A DNA stretch of 64,000 nt from Streptomyces flavochromogenes (lineage in GTDB: Bacteria; Actinomycetota; Actinomycetes; Streptomycetales; Streptomycetaceae), in contig NZ_JNZO01000006.1 in assembly GCF_000717595.1 (NCBI RefSeq), positions 62,001-126,000 of the forward strand, in the 5' to 3' direction. Numbering within the stretch: the first letter of the stretch is position 1; each line of letters opens with the position of its first letter. The notes below the pieces were generated by a model. That model was not told where the DNA came from. It was given only the letters and a program-made list of their open reading frames with translations, and ran no database searches. Position numbers and translations under genes: made by a program. Of the stretch, positions 8,933 through 17,838 are shown piece after piece.

Positions 8933-9757
8933 ATGAGCACGGACAACGACAGCGGTACGGGTACGGACGCGGGAGCCGACCCCCGGCAGGAGTGGCAGCA
9001 CTGGCACGAGCAGCGGGAGGCCGCGGTCTCCTCCTCGTACGGTCCGCTCTCCCTCACGGGCACCCATTGGCTCTCGGACTTCCCGGAGGGGCGAATTCCG
9101 GCCGTTCCGGGGGAGTGGCGGGAGGACGGCGACGAGGTGCTCCTCAGCGCCGGCGCCGAGGACGGGATCACCGTCGACGGCAAGCCCTTCACCGGCACCG
9201 TCCGGCTCACCGCCGACCACGGCCCGATCCACGAGTCCCGTGTCGAGTCGGCGGGCCGGCGGCTCGTGGTGCTGCGGCGCGAAGGGCTCTGGGCCGTACG
9301 GGACTTCGACCCCGGCTCCGAGGCCCGTACCGCCTTCCGGGGCATCGAGGCCACCCCGTACGACGAGCGCTGGGTGGTGCCCGGAGTCTTCCGGCCGTAC
9401 GAGCGGACGCGCAGCGTACGGGTGGAGAACGCCGACGGCCGCGAGCGCGGTCTCGGGCTCTCCGGAGAGCTGGTCTTCGAACTGCACGGCGGCGAGCACA
9501 CCCTCCAGGTGGCCGTCGAGGACGACGGCACCCTGTGGGCGGTCTTCGCGGACGCCACCAGCGGCCGGGACAGCTACCGCTTCCGCTTCCTGCGCCCCGC
9601 GGCCCCGGCGGCGGACGGCTCGGTGACGGTCGACCTCAATCGTGCGCTGCTGCCGCCCTGCGCCTTCGTCGACCACTTCATCTGCCCGTTCCCGCCTCCG
9701 GGGAACACGCTCGACACCGCCGTCGCGGCGGGGGAGCGACGGCTGAGCGGGGTCTGA
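8933..9757 (+). CDS. DUF1684 domain protein
   Basis: 274 aa, cytoplasmic. The family hallmarks are visible: an N-terminal WQHWHEQREAAVSSSYGPLSLTGTHWL, and a C-terminal DLNRALLPPCAFVDHFICPFPPPGN. DUF1684 proteins are small beta-rich proteins of unknown function. The gene starts 5 bp after the monooxygenase stop and ends the operon; the N-terminal 17 residues are a Ser/Thr/Gly/Asp-rich tail. Its place behind LLM enzymes suggests an accessory step in substrate processing, but this is only context. Confidence 0.85.
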   Translation: MSTDNDSGTGTDAGADPRQEWQHWHEQREAAVSSSYGPLSLTGTHWLSDFPEGRIPAVPGEWREDGDEVLLSAGAEDGITVDGKPFTGTVRLTADHGPIHESRVESAGRRLVVLRREGLWAVRDFDPGSEARTAFRGIEATPYDERWVVPGVFRPYERTRSVRVENADGRERGLGLSGELVFELHGGEHTLQVAVEDDGTLWAVFADATSGRDSYRFRFLRPAAPAADGSVTVDLNRALLPPCAFVDHFICPFPPPGNTLDTAVAAGERRLSGV

Positions 9758-9927
9758 CTCCTCAACCCGGGCGAATCGCCGGGAAGTTGCGGGCCGTACG
9801 GCCGAATCGCGCCCTTGCGGCGTGAAGTCGTACGGCCCGAGACTCCCCCACAGCGCCGGCCCCAGGCCGCGCCTCACGGGCCCGGCACCCCACGGCGGGC
9901 CCCCGATTCCCCTCGGGAGGAACAGAA

Positions 9928-10827
9928 GTGAGGACCATGCGCACCACCCCCACGAGAACCGTCCGGCTGCTCGCCGTCGTGGCAGGCCTCGCCGCCGCCG
10001 CCGCGCTCGCCGCCCCCACCGCGAGCGCCGGCACCGCACAGAGCACCCGCACCTTCGACGCCGCCGCCCTCTCGGCGACCGGCGACGCCGTCCGCGCCGC
10101 GGACGTGGCCGGTACCGCCTGGTACGCCGACACCGCCACCGGCAAGCTGGTCGTCACCGCCGACTCCACCGTCAGCCAGGCCGAGCTCGCGAAGATCAAG
10201 CGGCAGGCCGGCGCGAACGCGGACGCCATCCGCGTCGAGCGCACCCCCGGCAGGTTCAGCAAGCTGATATCCGGCGGCGACGCGATCTACGCCACCAGCT
10301 GGCGCTGCTCGCTGGGCTTCAACGTCCGCGACGGTTCCGGCAATTACTACTTCCTGACCGCCGGACACTGCACCGACGGCGCGGGCACCTGGTACTCCAA
10401 CTCCTCCCGTACCACCGTCCTCGGTACCACCGCCGGGTCCAGCTTCCCGGGCAACGACTACGGTCTGGTGCGCTACACCAACACCTCCGTCACCAAGTCC
10501 GGCACGGTCGGCAACGTGGACATCACGAGTGCCGTCAACGCCACCGTCGGCATGTCCGTCACCCGGCGCGGCTCCACGACCGGCACCCACAGCGGCTCCG
10601 TGACGGGCCTCAACGCCACCGTGAACTACGGCGGCGGCGACATCGTCTCCGGCCTGATCCGCACGAACGTCTGCGCCGAGCCCGGCGACTCCGGCGGCCC
10701 GCTCTACTCGGGGAGCCGCGCCGTCGGCCTCACCTCGGGAGGCAGCGGCAACTGCTCCACGGGCGGGACGACCTTCTTCCAGCCCGTGACGGAGGCGCTG
10801 AGCGCGTACGGGGTCAGCGTCTTCTAG
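9928..10827 (+). CDS. Streptogrisin-type secreted serine protease (S1 family, SGPA/SGPB-like)
   Basis: 299 aa preproenzyme. Signal peptide to about residue 34, a propeptide of about 79 aa, then a mature domain expected to begin at Ile114 ([10 protein letters not shown]), giving about 186 residues as in streptogrisin B. Catalytic triad His147 (LTAGHC), Asp177 (NDYGLV) and Ser255 (GDSGGP) is complete, with disulfide Cys pairs at RCSLG/GHC and NVCAE/GNCST. Start GTG 9928 is chosen because GGGAGG lies 7 bp upstream; ATG 9937 is possible. Monocistronic, with a strong terminator 80 bp downstream. Confidence 0.95.
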   Translation: MRTMRTTPTRTVRLLAVVAGLAAAAALAAPTASAGTAQSTRTFDAAALSATGDAVRAADVAGTAWYADTATGKLVVTADSTVSQAELAKIKRQAGANADAIRVERTPGRFSKLISGGDAIYATSWRCSLGFNVRDGSGNYYFLTAGHCTDGAGTWYSNSSRTTVLGTTAGSSFPGNDYGLVRYTNTSVTKSGTVGNVDITSAVNATVGMSVTRRGSTTGTHSGSVTGLNATVNYGGGDIVSGLIRTNVCAEPGDSGGPLYSGSRAVGLTSGGSGNCSTGGTTFFQPVTEALSAYGVSVF

Positions 10828-10908
10828 CCGACCCGGGACGCGGGTACCGGAGACGGAGGAACTGATGACCCGGGCGTACTCCGGCCGGTAGTCCGCCGCC
10901 GCACGACG

Positions 10909-10942
10909 GTGCCGCCCCGTGCGAGGAAGCACGGGGCGGCAC
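10909..10942 (+). terminator. Hairpin terminator after the protease gene
   Basis: A perfect 14-bp stem (10909-10922 with 10929-10942) closes a 6-nt loop GAGGAA. It contains G/C runs and has no U-tract, as usual in Streptomyces. It lies between the + strand protease gene and the convergent GNAT gene and could serve both. Confidence 0.8.
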
Positions 10943-10982
10943 TCTGCCGTCCTGCCGGACCGCGTCAGGGGGCGCGGGGCGG

Positions 10983-11018
10983 AGGGCGCGAGTTCAGAGG
11001 GCGCGAGTTCAGAGGGCG
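10983..11018. repeat. Short tandem repeat at a gene end
   Basis: A unit of about 14 bp (GAGGGCGCGAGTTCA) occurs nearly three times in tandem. The last copy overlaps the stop codon and final codons of the minus-strand GNAT gene, so the repeat may have arisen by duplication of that gene end. Confidence 0.6.
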
Positions 11019-11989
11019 CGGGCGAACTCCAGCCGGTCGGCGAAGTTCACGTATCCGGCGCGCTCGAAGGCCTTGGCCATCGCCACGTTCGCGGCGTCGC
11101 AGTCCCCGCGGATCTCGGTGGCCCCGGCGCCGACCAGGACGCGCGTGCCCCGGATCACCACCGAGGTGGCGTATCCCTTGCCCCGGTGGGCGGGGGCGAC
11201 GCCGACGAAACCGATGACCGGAACGCTGGGGTTCTCGGCGGGCAGGCTGATCACGGCGACGGTGCCGTCCGCGTCGTAGCCGAGCTCCCACCACGCGGGC
11301 TCGTGCTTCAGCTCGGCCGTCTCCTCGAAGAGCAGCTCGGCCGCGCGCCGGGCGCCGTGCTGCCGTACGTCGGCCGCGAGGCGGGCGTCGGCGGTCTCGG
11401 CGAGAAGCTCGGCGAGGACCGCGACGAAGGGCTCGGGGCCGAGTTCGGCGAGCGAGCGGAAGGTCAGCCGGGGGTCGTCGGCCGGCAGCCCGTCCGGCGC
11501 ACCGGGTGCCTCCGGCCCGGCGTCACCGGTTCCGTTCGCGGCGGGGGCCCGCAGGCTGAACCTGCGGCCGTCGCGGATCACGGCGTACCCGGACGCCCGC
11601 AGCAGCTCGCCCCGGTGCTCCGGGTTCCGCTGGAACTGCGGGGCCTGGGCGGGGGAGTCGACGACGTGCTCCAGCTCCGTCGCGCCCAGCTCCCGGGCCG
11701 TGACAGCGGCCGCGTCGAGCAGCGCGGCAGCGGTCTGCGGAGCGTCCTCCGGCGCCTCGAACAGCACCAGTGCGAGCGGGACCTCGTGACCCGGCATGGT
11801 CCACAGCACCACGCTGCCGGTGAGCCGGCCGTCGCCGTCCTCGGCGACCAGGCACCACTCGGGCCGGGTGCACGTGCTGTCGAGGAGCTGGGCGAGATAC
11901 GCGCGGGTGGCGGCGTTGCGCTCGGGGTCGCCGGGGTGCTCGACCAGGGCGGGGAGTTCGTCGGGACGGGCGGGGCGCACACGTGTCAC
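11009..11989 (-). CDS. Tandem-domain GNAT N-acetyltransferase
   Basis: 326 aa with two GNAT folds. The N-terminal half (MTRVRPARPDELPAL to about residue 150) lacks a convincing acetyl-CoA loop and is probably degenerate. The C-terminal half has a complete motif A, GVAPAHRGKGYATSVV, followed by the DAANVAMAKAFERAGYVNF block, so it is the catalytic half. Such tandem GNATs are common in streptomycetes and include mycothiol synthase-like and aminoglycoside-type relatives; no specific substrate is indicated. The two halves are joined by a Gly/Ala/Pro linker near 155-175. Confidence 0.82.
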   Translation of the reverse strand: MTRVRPARPDELPALVEHPGDPERNAATRAYLAQLLDSTCTRPEWCLVAEDGDGRLTGSVVLWTMPGHEVPLALVLFEAPEDAPQTAAALLDAAAVTARELGATELEHVVDSPAQAPQFQRNPEHRGELLRASGYAVIRDGRRFSLRAPAANGTGDAGPEAPGAPDGLPADDPRLTFRSLAELGPEPFVAVLAELLAETADARLAADVRQHGARRAAELLFEETAELKHEPAWWELGYDADGTVAVISLPAENPSVPVIGFVGVAPAHRGKGYATSVVIRGTRVLVGAGATEIRGDCDAANVAMAKAFERAGYVNFADRLEFARAL

Positions 11990-12074
11990 GGAGAGCCTTG
12001 TCGGTTCGGGGAAGGGTTGATGCTGCCCCGTGAACGTAACGGCCGACGGGCTGGTGGGCCAAGGGTTTTTGACG

Positions 12075-13124
12075 TCAGTGGGTCCGCGCGCCGCTCGCGG
12101 TGTCGACTTCGTCCGCGATCGGCTCCGCCTCGGGCCCGCGCTTCAGGGAGGACATCACCAGGGTGACGACCACGCCGACGACCGCCCAGGCCGAGAGGAC
12201 CAGCATCGAGCTCGTCATGTCGTTGCCCTTGAAGTACGCGATCGAGCGCGCCGCCCAGGTGCCGGCGCCCGGTGGCAGGGCGGGGCCGATCGCGTTCCAG
12301 AACGGGGGCAGCATCGGCAGCGGGAAGGCGCCGCCCGCGCTGGGGTTGCCCGCGACCACGATGAGCAGGATCGCCAGCCCGATGCCGACGATCCCGAAGA
12401 CCGACTGCAGGGCGAGGGTGGCGGCGCCGACGGCGAAGACGACCAGCGTCCCGAGCCCCCACAGGGCGGCGACGCTGCCGGGCAGGGCGCCCAGGATCGG
12501 GCCGACGATGACCGCGCCGCCGAGCCCGCCGAGGACCGAGTAGACCGCGAGGACCCCGAGGCGGATGATCGCGCGTTCCCGGTTCGCGGGCCGGGAGCCC
12601 GCGCTGATGGCCAGGATCGCGGCGCAGATGTAGCCGCCGACGCACCAGCCGACGACGAGGTAGAAGGCCGAGAGCCCGTCGAAGTCCTCCGACGAGGCGG
12701 GGGCCACGTCGACGGTCCGTACGGTGCGCTGCTGGGTCGCCTCCACCCGGGTGAGGATCGTCTCCAGGGCCGAGGAGAGCACGGTGCCGCCGCCGGAGGC
12801 CACGAGCAGGGTGTCGGTGCGGCCGGTGGGGTCGACGATCAGGGCGCCGTCGATGTCCCGGTTCAGGATCTGGTTCCGTGCCGTGGCCGCGTCGGCGACC
12901 GGGCGGGGGTCGAGCGGGGCGCCGGGGAGCTGGTCCAGCTGTCCGACGAGCTGTGCGGAGACCCGTTGCGGTGCGACGACGCCGAAGGGGACGTCCCTCG
13001 GCTCGGGGTGGTGCAGAGCCCCGACGTACGAGGTGATGAACAGCAGCTGGAGGGCGAAGACGCCGACGACAAGGAGGGCGGCTCGGGGGGTGACGGCGCT
13101 TTTCAGTTCGTCGACGAGGCTCAT
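12075..13124 (-). CDS. ABC-2/DUF3533-like membrane protein
   Basis: 349 aa. A TM helix at about 15-38 is followed by a roughly 110-residue extracytoplasmic domain (PRDVPFGVVAP to about 155), then five hydrophobic helices between about 160 and 330. This topology matches YhgE/Pip-like and DUF3533 proteins, which resemble the permease half of ABC-2 exporters. No ATPase gene is adjacent. The C-terminus is short and charged. It is divergent from dnaE2, with 170 bp between. Transport substrate unknown. Confidence 0.7.
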   Translation of the reverse strand: MSLVDELKSAVTPRAALLVVGVFALQLLFITSYVGALHHPEPRDVPFGVVAPQRVSAQLVGQLDQLPGAPLDPRPVADAATARNQILNRDIDGALIVDPTGRTDTLLVASGGGTVLSSALETILTRVEATQQRTVRTVDVAPASSEDFDGLSAFYLVVGWCVGGYICAAILAISAGSRPANRERAIIRLGVLAVYSVLGGLGGAVIVGPILGALPGSVAALWGLGTLVVFAVGAATLALQSVFGIVGIGLAILLIVVAGNPSAGGAFPLPMLPPFWNAIGPALPPGAGTWAARSIAYFKGNDMTSSMLVLSAWAVVGVVVTLVMSSLKRGPEAEPIADEVDTASGARTH

Positions 13125-13206
13125 GCCCCCACGCTCCGGGGCAGGGGGTGTTTCCGCAGGTGGGATGCGCCCGAATGGTTGACCGAAGGACGACCCGGCG
13201 CGCTTA

Positions 13207-13222
13207 TCGTACGGACGTTCGA
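13207..13222 (+). promoter_or_regulatory. LexA (SOS) box upstream of dnaE2
   Basis: TCGTACGGACGTTCGA is a 16-bp imperfect palindrome that fits the Gram-positive LexA consensus CGAACRNRYGTTCG (right half GTTCGA perfect, left half one mismatch). It lies 72 bp before the dnaE2 start. dnaE2 is LexA-regulated in mycobacteria, which supports the call. Confidence 0.65.
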
Positions 13223-13294
13223 AATGAGCTAAGGTGAGAAACGAGGGGGTGGGAACGTACGTACGATTTCGATGCGGAAGCCGGGAGGTGCGCC

Positions 13295-16200
13295 ATGCCG
13301 GGGTTCACGCATCTGCACACCGCGTCGGGCTACTCCCTGCGCTACGGAGCCTCCCACCCCGAACGACTGGCCGCGCGTGCCGCCGAGCGCGGCATGGACG
13401 CGCTCGCCCTGACCGACCGCGACACCCTCGCGGGCACGATCCGCTTCGCGAAGGCCTGCGCGAAGGCGGGGGTCCGCCCCCTGTTCGGCGTGGACCTCGC
13501 CTACGAGGCGACGGCGCCCGGGTCGGGGCCGGGACGGTCCGGACAGGGAGCGGGGCAGGCGCGGGCGACCGCGCCCGGCGGCGGCCCGCGGGGCGGGCGG
13601 GTCCCCGGCCGCGGCCCGCAGGACATCCGGCGGGTACCCGTCCGCGGCGGGGCCTTCATCGACGAGTCCGCGCCCCGCGCCCTCTTCCTCGCCCGCTCCC
13701 GCGCCGGCTGGGCCTCGCTCTGCGCGATGATCACCGCTGCCCACGCCGGGGGAGGGGCGCGGCCCCTGCTGCCCTGGTCCGCCCTGTGCGACGAGGACGT
13801 CTTCGTCCTCCTCGGCCCCGACTCCGACGTCGGACAGGCCCTCGCCGCCGGCCGCCCCGACCGGGCCGTCCGGCTGCTCGCACCCTGGCGCGACCGGTAC
13901 GGCGACGCGCTGCGCCTCGCGGCCGTCGACCACGGGCGCTCCGGCACCGGGCCCGGCTCCCTGCGGCTCGCCGCCCGGACCGTCGGCTTCGCCGCCGAGC
14001 AGGACGTCCGGCCGGTCCTCAGCAACGCCGTCCGGTACGCCGACCCCGGCCAGGGCCCGGTGGCCGACGTCCTCGACTCCGCCCGCCGGCTCGTCCCCGT
14101 CGACCCCCGCAAGGAGCTCGACAGCGGCGCCGCCTGGCTCAAGGGGGCCGACGGCATGCTGGCCGCCGCCGAACGGATCGTCGAGGCCGCCGGCTTCCGC
14201 CGGGACACCGCCCACCGGCTCCTCGAACAGACCGCGACGGTCGCCGCCGCCTGCCTGGTCGACCCCGAGGACGACCTCGGCATCGGCTCCGCGCACTTCC
14301 CCGAACCGCACCTCGTCGGCGCCGAGCACCGCACCGCCCAGCGCGTCCTCGCCTCCCGCGCCGCCGCCGGCATGATCCTCAAGGGGTACGAGAAACGGGG
14401 CGCCTACTGGGACCGGATGCACCGCGAGCTGGACGTCATCGCCCATCACCGCTTCGCCCCCTACTTCCTGACCGTCGCCCAGGTCGTCGACGACGTCCGG
14501 AAGACGGGCATCCGGGTCGCCGCCCGCGGCTCCGGCGCCGGCTCCCTGGTCAACCACCTGCTCGGCATCGCCCACGCCGACCCGGTCGAGCACGGCCTCC
14601 TGATGGAACGCTTCCTCTCCAAGCGCCGCACCGCCCTGCCCGACATCGACATCGACGTGGAGTCCGCCCGCCGTCTGGAGGTCTACCGGGCGATCATCGA
14701 CCGCTTCGGCACCGCACGCGTCGCCGCCGTCTCCATGCCCGAGACCTACCGGGTCCGCCACGCGGTACGGGACGTGGGCGCGGCCCTCTCCATGGACCCG
14801 GCCGAGATCGACCGGGTCGCGAAGGCCTTCCCGCACATCCGCGCCCGCGACGCCCTCGCCGCCCTCGACGAACTGCCCGAGCTGCGTGAACTCGCGGGCG
14901 AGCGACAGAAGTTCGGGAAGCTCTGGGAGCTGGTGGAGGCCCTCGACGCGCTGCCGCGCGGCACCGCCATGCACCCCTGCGGGGTCCTGCTCTCGGACGC
15001 CTCGCTGCTCGCCCGTACCCCCGTGGTGCCCACCAGCGGCGAGGTCCCCCACAGCCTCAAGGGCACGGGGGGTGCCCCCTTCCCCATGTCCCAGTTCGAC
15101 AAGGAGGACGTGGAGGACCTCGGGCTGCTCAAGCTCGACGTCCTCGGGGTACGGATGCAGTCCGCGATGGCCCACGCCGTCGCCGAGGTCGAGCGGGCCA
15201 CCGGCACCCGCCCGGACATCGACGCGGTCCCGGAGGGCGACCCCGAGACCTACCGGCTCATCCGCTCCACCGAGACCCTCGGCTGCTTCCAGATCGAGTC
15301 GCCGGGCCAGCGCGACCTGGTCGGCCGGCTCCAGCCCGCCACCTTCCACGACCTCGTCGTCGACATCTCGCTCTTCCGGCCGGGTCCGGTCGCCGCCGAC
15401 ATGGTCCGCCCCTTCATCGAGGCCCGGCACGGCCGCGCGCCCGTCCGCTACCCGCACCCCGACCTGGAGGAGACGCTGCGGGAGACGTACGGCGTGGTCG
15501 TCTTCCACGAGCAGATCATCGAGATCGTACGGATCATGACCGGCTGCGGCCGTGACGAGGCCGACCAGGTGCGGCGCGGGCTCTCGGACCCTGAATCGCA
15601 GGGCCGGATCAGGCTCTGGTTCGCCCGGGAGGCCTCGGCGCGCGGATACGCGGACGAGGTCGTGGCCCGTACCTGGGAGATCGTGGCCGCCTTCGGTTCG
15701 TACGGCTTCTGCAAGGCGCACGCGGTGGCCTTCGCCGTACCGACGTACCAGTCCGCCTGGCTCAAGGCGCACCATCCGGCCGCCTTCTATGCCGGGCTGC
15801 TCACCCACGACCCCGGCATGTACCCCAAGCGGCTGCTGCTCGCGGACGCGCGCCGGCGGGGGGTGCCGGTGCTGCCGCTGGATGTGAACCGGTCGGCGGT
15901 CGCCCACCGTATCGAACTGGTGTCTGAATCCACGGGTCGGTGGGGGCTCCGGCTGGGCCTCACCGACGTCCACGGCATCAGCGAGGCCGAGGGCGCACGG
16001 ATCGAGGCCGGCCGGCCGTACGCCTCCCTCCTCGACTTCTGGGAACGGGCCCGCCCCCGCACCCACGTCGCCGAACGACTCGCCCAGGTAGGTGCGTTGG
16101 ACGCCTTCGGCGCCAACCGCCGCGACCTCCTCCTCCACCTCACCGAACTCCGGCGCATCCAGCGGGGAGCCGCCTCGCACGGCGGTCAACTCCCGCTCGC

Positions 16201-16882
16201 CCAGGGCGGGAAGACCGCACCCATCGGCCTGCCCGACCTCGACGAGACGGAACGCCTCAGCGCCGAGCTCGGCATCCTCGGCATGGACGCCTCCCGCCAC
16301 CTCATGGGCGACCACCACGCCTTCCTCCGCGAACTCGGCGTCGTCTCCGCCCAGCGCCTCCGCGAGACCCCGCACGGCAGGACCGTCCTCGTCGCGGGCG
16401 CCAAGGCCGCCACCCAGACCCCGCCGATCCGCTCCGGCAAGCGCGTCATCTTCACCACCCTCGACGACGGCACCGGCCTGGTCGACCTCGCCTTCTTCGA
16501 CGACGCCCACGAGCGCTGCGCCCACACCGTCTTCCACTCCTGGCTGCTGCTGGTCCGGGGAGTGGTGCAGCGGCGCGGCCCACGCAGCGTCAGCGTGGTC
16601 GGCGCCGCCGCCTGGAACCTCGCCGAACTCGTCGAACTCCGGGCGTCCGGCGGCCTGGACGCGGTGGGGGAGCGCCTCGCCGAACCCGCCGAGCCGACCG
16701 CGCCCGCCACGGGCGTCGGGAACGGCGACGCCGCGCCCGTCGCCGGGCGCGGCGACTCCGGCCGGCGCATCACGATGCCCACGGGATACGAGATGAACCC
16801 CTGGGCCGACCTCAAGCCGGCGGGTGAAGGGACTCCGAGTGGACGGAAGCTGTGGCACAGCAGCCCGGGTTCGGCGGGCTGA
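13295..16882 (+). CDS. dnaE2: Error-prone DNA polymerase III alpha subunit DnaE2 (ImuC)
   Basis: 1195 aa. N-terminal PHP domain (HLHTASGYSLRYGASHPERL), then a Gly/Arg-rich insert near 75-110 unusual for the family, the palm with catalytic acids PDIDIDVES near residue 450, the thumb and fingers (CGRDEADQVRRGL; SYGFCKAHAVAFAVPTYQ), and a C-terminal OB-fold (RVIFTTLDDGTGLVDLAFF). It ends with the NPWADLKPAG stretch seen in actinobacterial DnaE2. It synthesises DNA across lesions in the ImuA/B-DnaE2 mutasome. RBS GGGAGG precedes ATG 13295. A LexA box upstream and an ImuB-like gene 1 kb downstream fit an SOS mutagenesis cassette. Confidence 0.95.
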   Translation: MPGFTHLHTASGYSLRYGASHPERLAARAAERGMDALALTDRDTLAGTIRFAKACAKAGVRPLFGVDLAYEATAPGSGPGRSGQGAGQARATAPGGGPRGGRVPGRGPQDIRRVPVRGGAFIDESAPRALFLARSRAGWASLCAMITAAHAGGGARPLLPWSALCDEDVFVLLGPDSDVGQALAAGRPDRAVRLLAPWRDRYGDALRLAAVDHGRSGTGPGSLRLAARTVGFAAEQDVRPVLSNAVRYADPGQGPVADVLDSARRLVPVDPRKELDSGAAWLKGADGMLAAAERIVEAAGFRRDTAHRLLEQTATVAAACLVDPEDDLGIGSAHFPEPHLVGAEHRTAQRVLASRAAAGMILKGYEKRGAYWDRMHRELDVIAHHRFAPYFLTVAQVVDDVRKTGIRVAARGSGAGSLVNHLLGIAHADPVEHGLLMERFLSKRRTALPDIDIDVESARRLEVYRAIIDRFGTARVAAVSMPETYRVRHAVRDVGAALSMDPAEIDRVAKAFPHIRARDALAALDELPELRELAGERQKFGKLWELVEALDALPRGTAMHPCGVLLSDASLLARTPVVPTSGEVPHSLKGTGGAPFPMSQFDKEDVEDLGLLKLDVLGVRMQSAMAHAVAEVERATGTRPDIDAVPEGDPETYRLIRSTETLGCFQIESPGQRDLVGRLQPATFHDLVVDISLFRPGPVAADMVRPFIEARHGRAPVRYPHPDLEETLRETYGVVVFHEQIIEIVRIMTGCGRDEADQVRRGLSDPESQGRIRLWFAREASARGYADEVVARTWEIVAAFGSYGFCKAHAVAFAVPTYQSAWLKAHHPAAFYAGLLTHDPGMYPKRLLLADARRRGVPVLPLDVNRSAVAHRIELVSESTGRWGLRLGLTDVHGISEAEGARIEAGRPYASLLDFWERARPRTHVAERLAQVGALDAFGANRRDLLLHLTELRRIQRGAASHGGQLPLAQGGKTAPIGLPDLDETERLSAELGILGMDASRHLMGDHHAFLRELGVVSAQRLRETPHGRTVLVAGAKAATQTPPIRSGKRVIFTTLDDGTGLVDLAFFDDAHERCAHTVFHSWLLLVRGVVQRRGPRSVSVVGAAAWNLAELVELRASGGLDAVGERLAEPAEPTAPATGVGNGDAAPVAGRGDSGRRITMPTGYEMNPWADLKPAGEGTPSGRKLWHSSPGSAG

Positions 16883-16910
16883 GCCGTTCCGTGGGACGGA
16901 CCGCCGTGGA

Positions 16911-17465
16911 TCAGGCGGTCGCCGCTCCGGAGACCGCCGTGTCGACGGAGGCGTACGTCACCCCGTGGTCGGCCAGGACCTCCGCGACGAACCCGCCGGT
17001 CGTGGTGAGCGCGAGCAGGATGTGCTCGTCGCCGATCTCCCGGTCCTTGCGGGCCAGCGCCACCCGGAGGGACTTCTCCAGGACGGTCTTGGCCTCCCGC
17101 GAGAAGGAGCGGCGACCCGACCGCCACCCGGAGTCCCTGCGGTCGCCCGCCAGCGCGCCCTCGCCGTGGGTCTCCTCCACCCGCGCCACGATCGCGCCGA
17201 CGTCGATGCCGAGGTCCGCCAGGGCCTCCTCGTCCGCGCGGGAGAGTCCCGCCCGGCGGCGGGCGCCGGTCAGCGCGGCCACCAGGGACGGCCGGCGCTC
17301 CAGCGGGCACAGTGCGCGCAACGCGTCCGCCGCCCGGGTGCCCTCCCCGTCGAGCAGGGCGAGGAGCAGATGCTCCGGGGTGACGACCGTCGCGCCACTC
17401 CGCTCCGCGTGCTCGACCGCGCCCTTCACCACGGTGCGCGCGGCCTTCGTGAACCGTTCGAACAT
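16911..17465 (-). CDS. Clp N-terminal-domain protein (ClpC/ClpA N-domain only)
   Basis: 184 aa starting MFERFTKAAR at 17465. Two Clp-N repeats are visible: VTPEHLLLALLDGEG near 29-45 and IGDEHILLALTTTGG near 145-160, with FSREAKTVLEKSLRVALARKD between them. The AAA+ modules of ClpC are absent, so it resembles the free-standing adaptor-like Clp-N proteins common in actinobacteria, which may bind substrates or the Clp machinery. The start is chosen at the TGATG overlap with the upstream HTH gene; an in-frame extension upstream lies inside that gene. Regulation is shared with the HTH gene. Confidence 0.85.
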   Translation of the reverse strand: MFERFTKAARTVVKGAVEHAERSGATVVTPEHLLLALLDGEGTRAADALRALCPLERRPSLVAALTGARRRAGLSRADEEALADLGIDVGAIVARVEETHGEGALAGDRRDSGWRSGRRSFSREAKTVLEKSLRVALARKDREIGDEHILLALTTTGGFVAEVLADHGVTYASVDTAVSGAATA

Positions 17466-17674
17466 CACTGCCTCCCGTACTTCTTGTGGACGGCCTGTCG
17501 GCTGACACCCAGTTCGGTCGCGATCTCCTGCCACGACCACCCCTGGTTGCGCGCACTGCGCACCTGGACGGCTTCCAGTTGTTCGAGCAGTCGCCTCAGG
17601 GCGGAGACGGCCCTTAGTCCGACCCGTGGGTCGCGGTCGCCCGCCCGTGCGGCGAGATCGGTCGCATCGGTCAT
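17465..17674 (-). CDS. Small helix-turn-helix regulator
   Basis: 69 aa. A predicted N-terminal helix (LRAVSALRRLLEQLEAVQVRSARNQG) precedes a C-terminal HTH, WSWQEIATELGVSRQAVHKKYGR, whose recognition helix SRQAVHKKY resembles sigma region 4/Trp-repressor-type HTHs. Its ATG directly follows a good promoter (leaderless arrangement). Two identical GTCAAC-N4-GTTGAC palindromes overlap that promoter, so autoregulation is likely. The downstream Clp-N gene overlaps by one base (TGATG), so both form one small operon. Confidence 0.85.
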   Translation of the reverse strand: MTDATDLAARAGDRDPRVGLRAVSALRRLLEQLEAVQVRSARNQGWSWQEIATELGVSRQAVHKKYGRQ

Positions 17675-17677
17675 GAC

Positions 17678-17693
17678 GTCAACTTACGTTGAC
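17678..17693. promoter_or_regulatory. Operator palindrome O1, GTCAAC-N4-GTTGAC
   Basis: GTCAACTTACGTTGAC is a perfect 6-4-6 palindrome. On the minus strand it covers the -10 element TAAGTT (17681-17686) of the HTH/Clp-N operon, whose ATG begins only 6 nt beyond the -10. Binding here would block transcription. Confidence 0.7.
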
Positions 17694-17705
17694 AAGCACT
17701 CGGGC

Positions 17706-17721
17706 GTCAACCCCGGTTGAC
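17706..17721. promoter_or_regulatory. Operator palindrome O2, GTCAAC-N4-GTTGAC
   Basis: GTCAACCCCGGTTGAC has the same arms as O1, 28 bp away (start to start). On the minus strand it covers the -35 TTGACG, 18 bp from the TAAGTT -10. On the plus strand it overlaps a TTGACA (17717-17722) that could be the -35 of the divergent Y-family gene, so one repressor may control both directions. Confidence 0.65.
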
Positions 17722-17747
17722 ACCCCTCTCGTGACTCGCACAAATAT

Positions 17748-17763
17748 TCGAACATGCTCTAGG
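17748..17763 (+). promoter_or_regulatory. Possible degenerate LexA half-site
   Basis: TCGAACATG at 17748-17756 equals the left half of a LexA box, but the right half (CTCTAGG) is poorly conserved. It lies about 90 bp upstream of the ImuB-like gene. Weak evidence alone; context favours SOS control. Confidence 0.3.
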
Positions 17764-17838
17764 CTGAGGGAGCGGGAAGGGGCGTTCAGGGGCAAACCGC
17801 CCTAGGGCGAACAGGGACACGGGACGGAGGGGAGCGAC

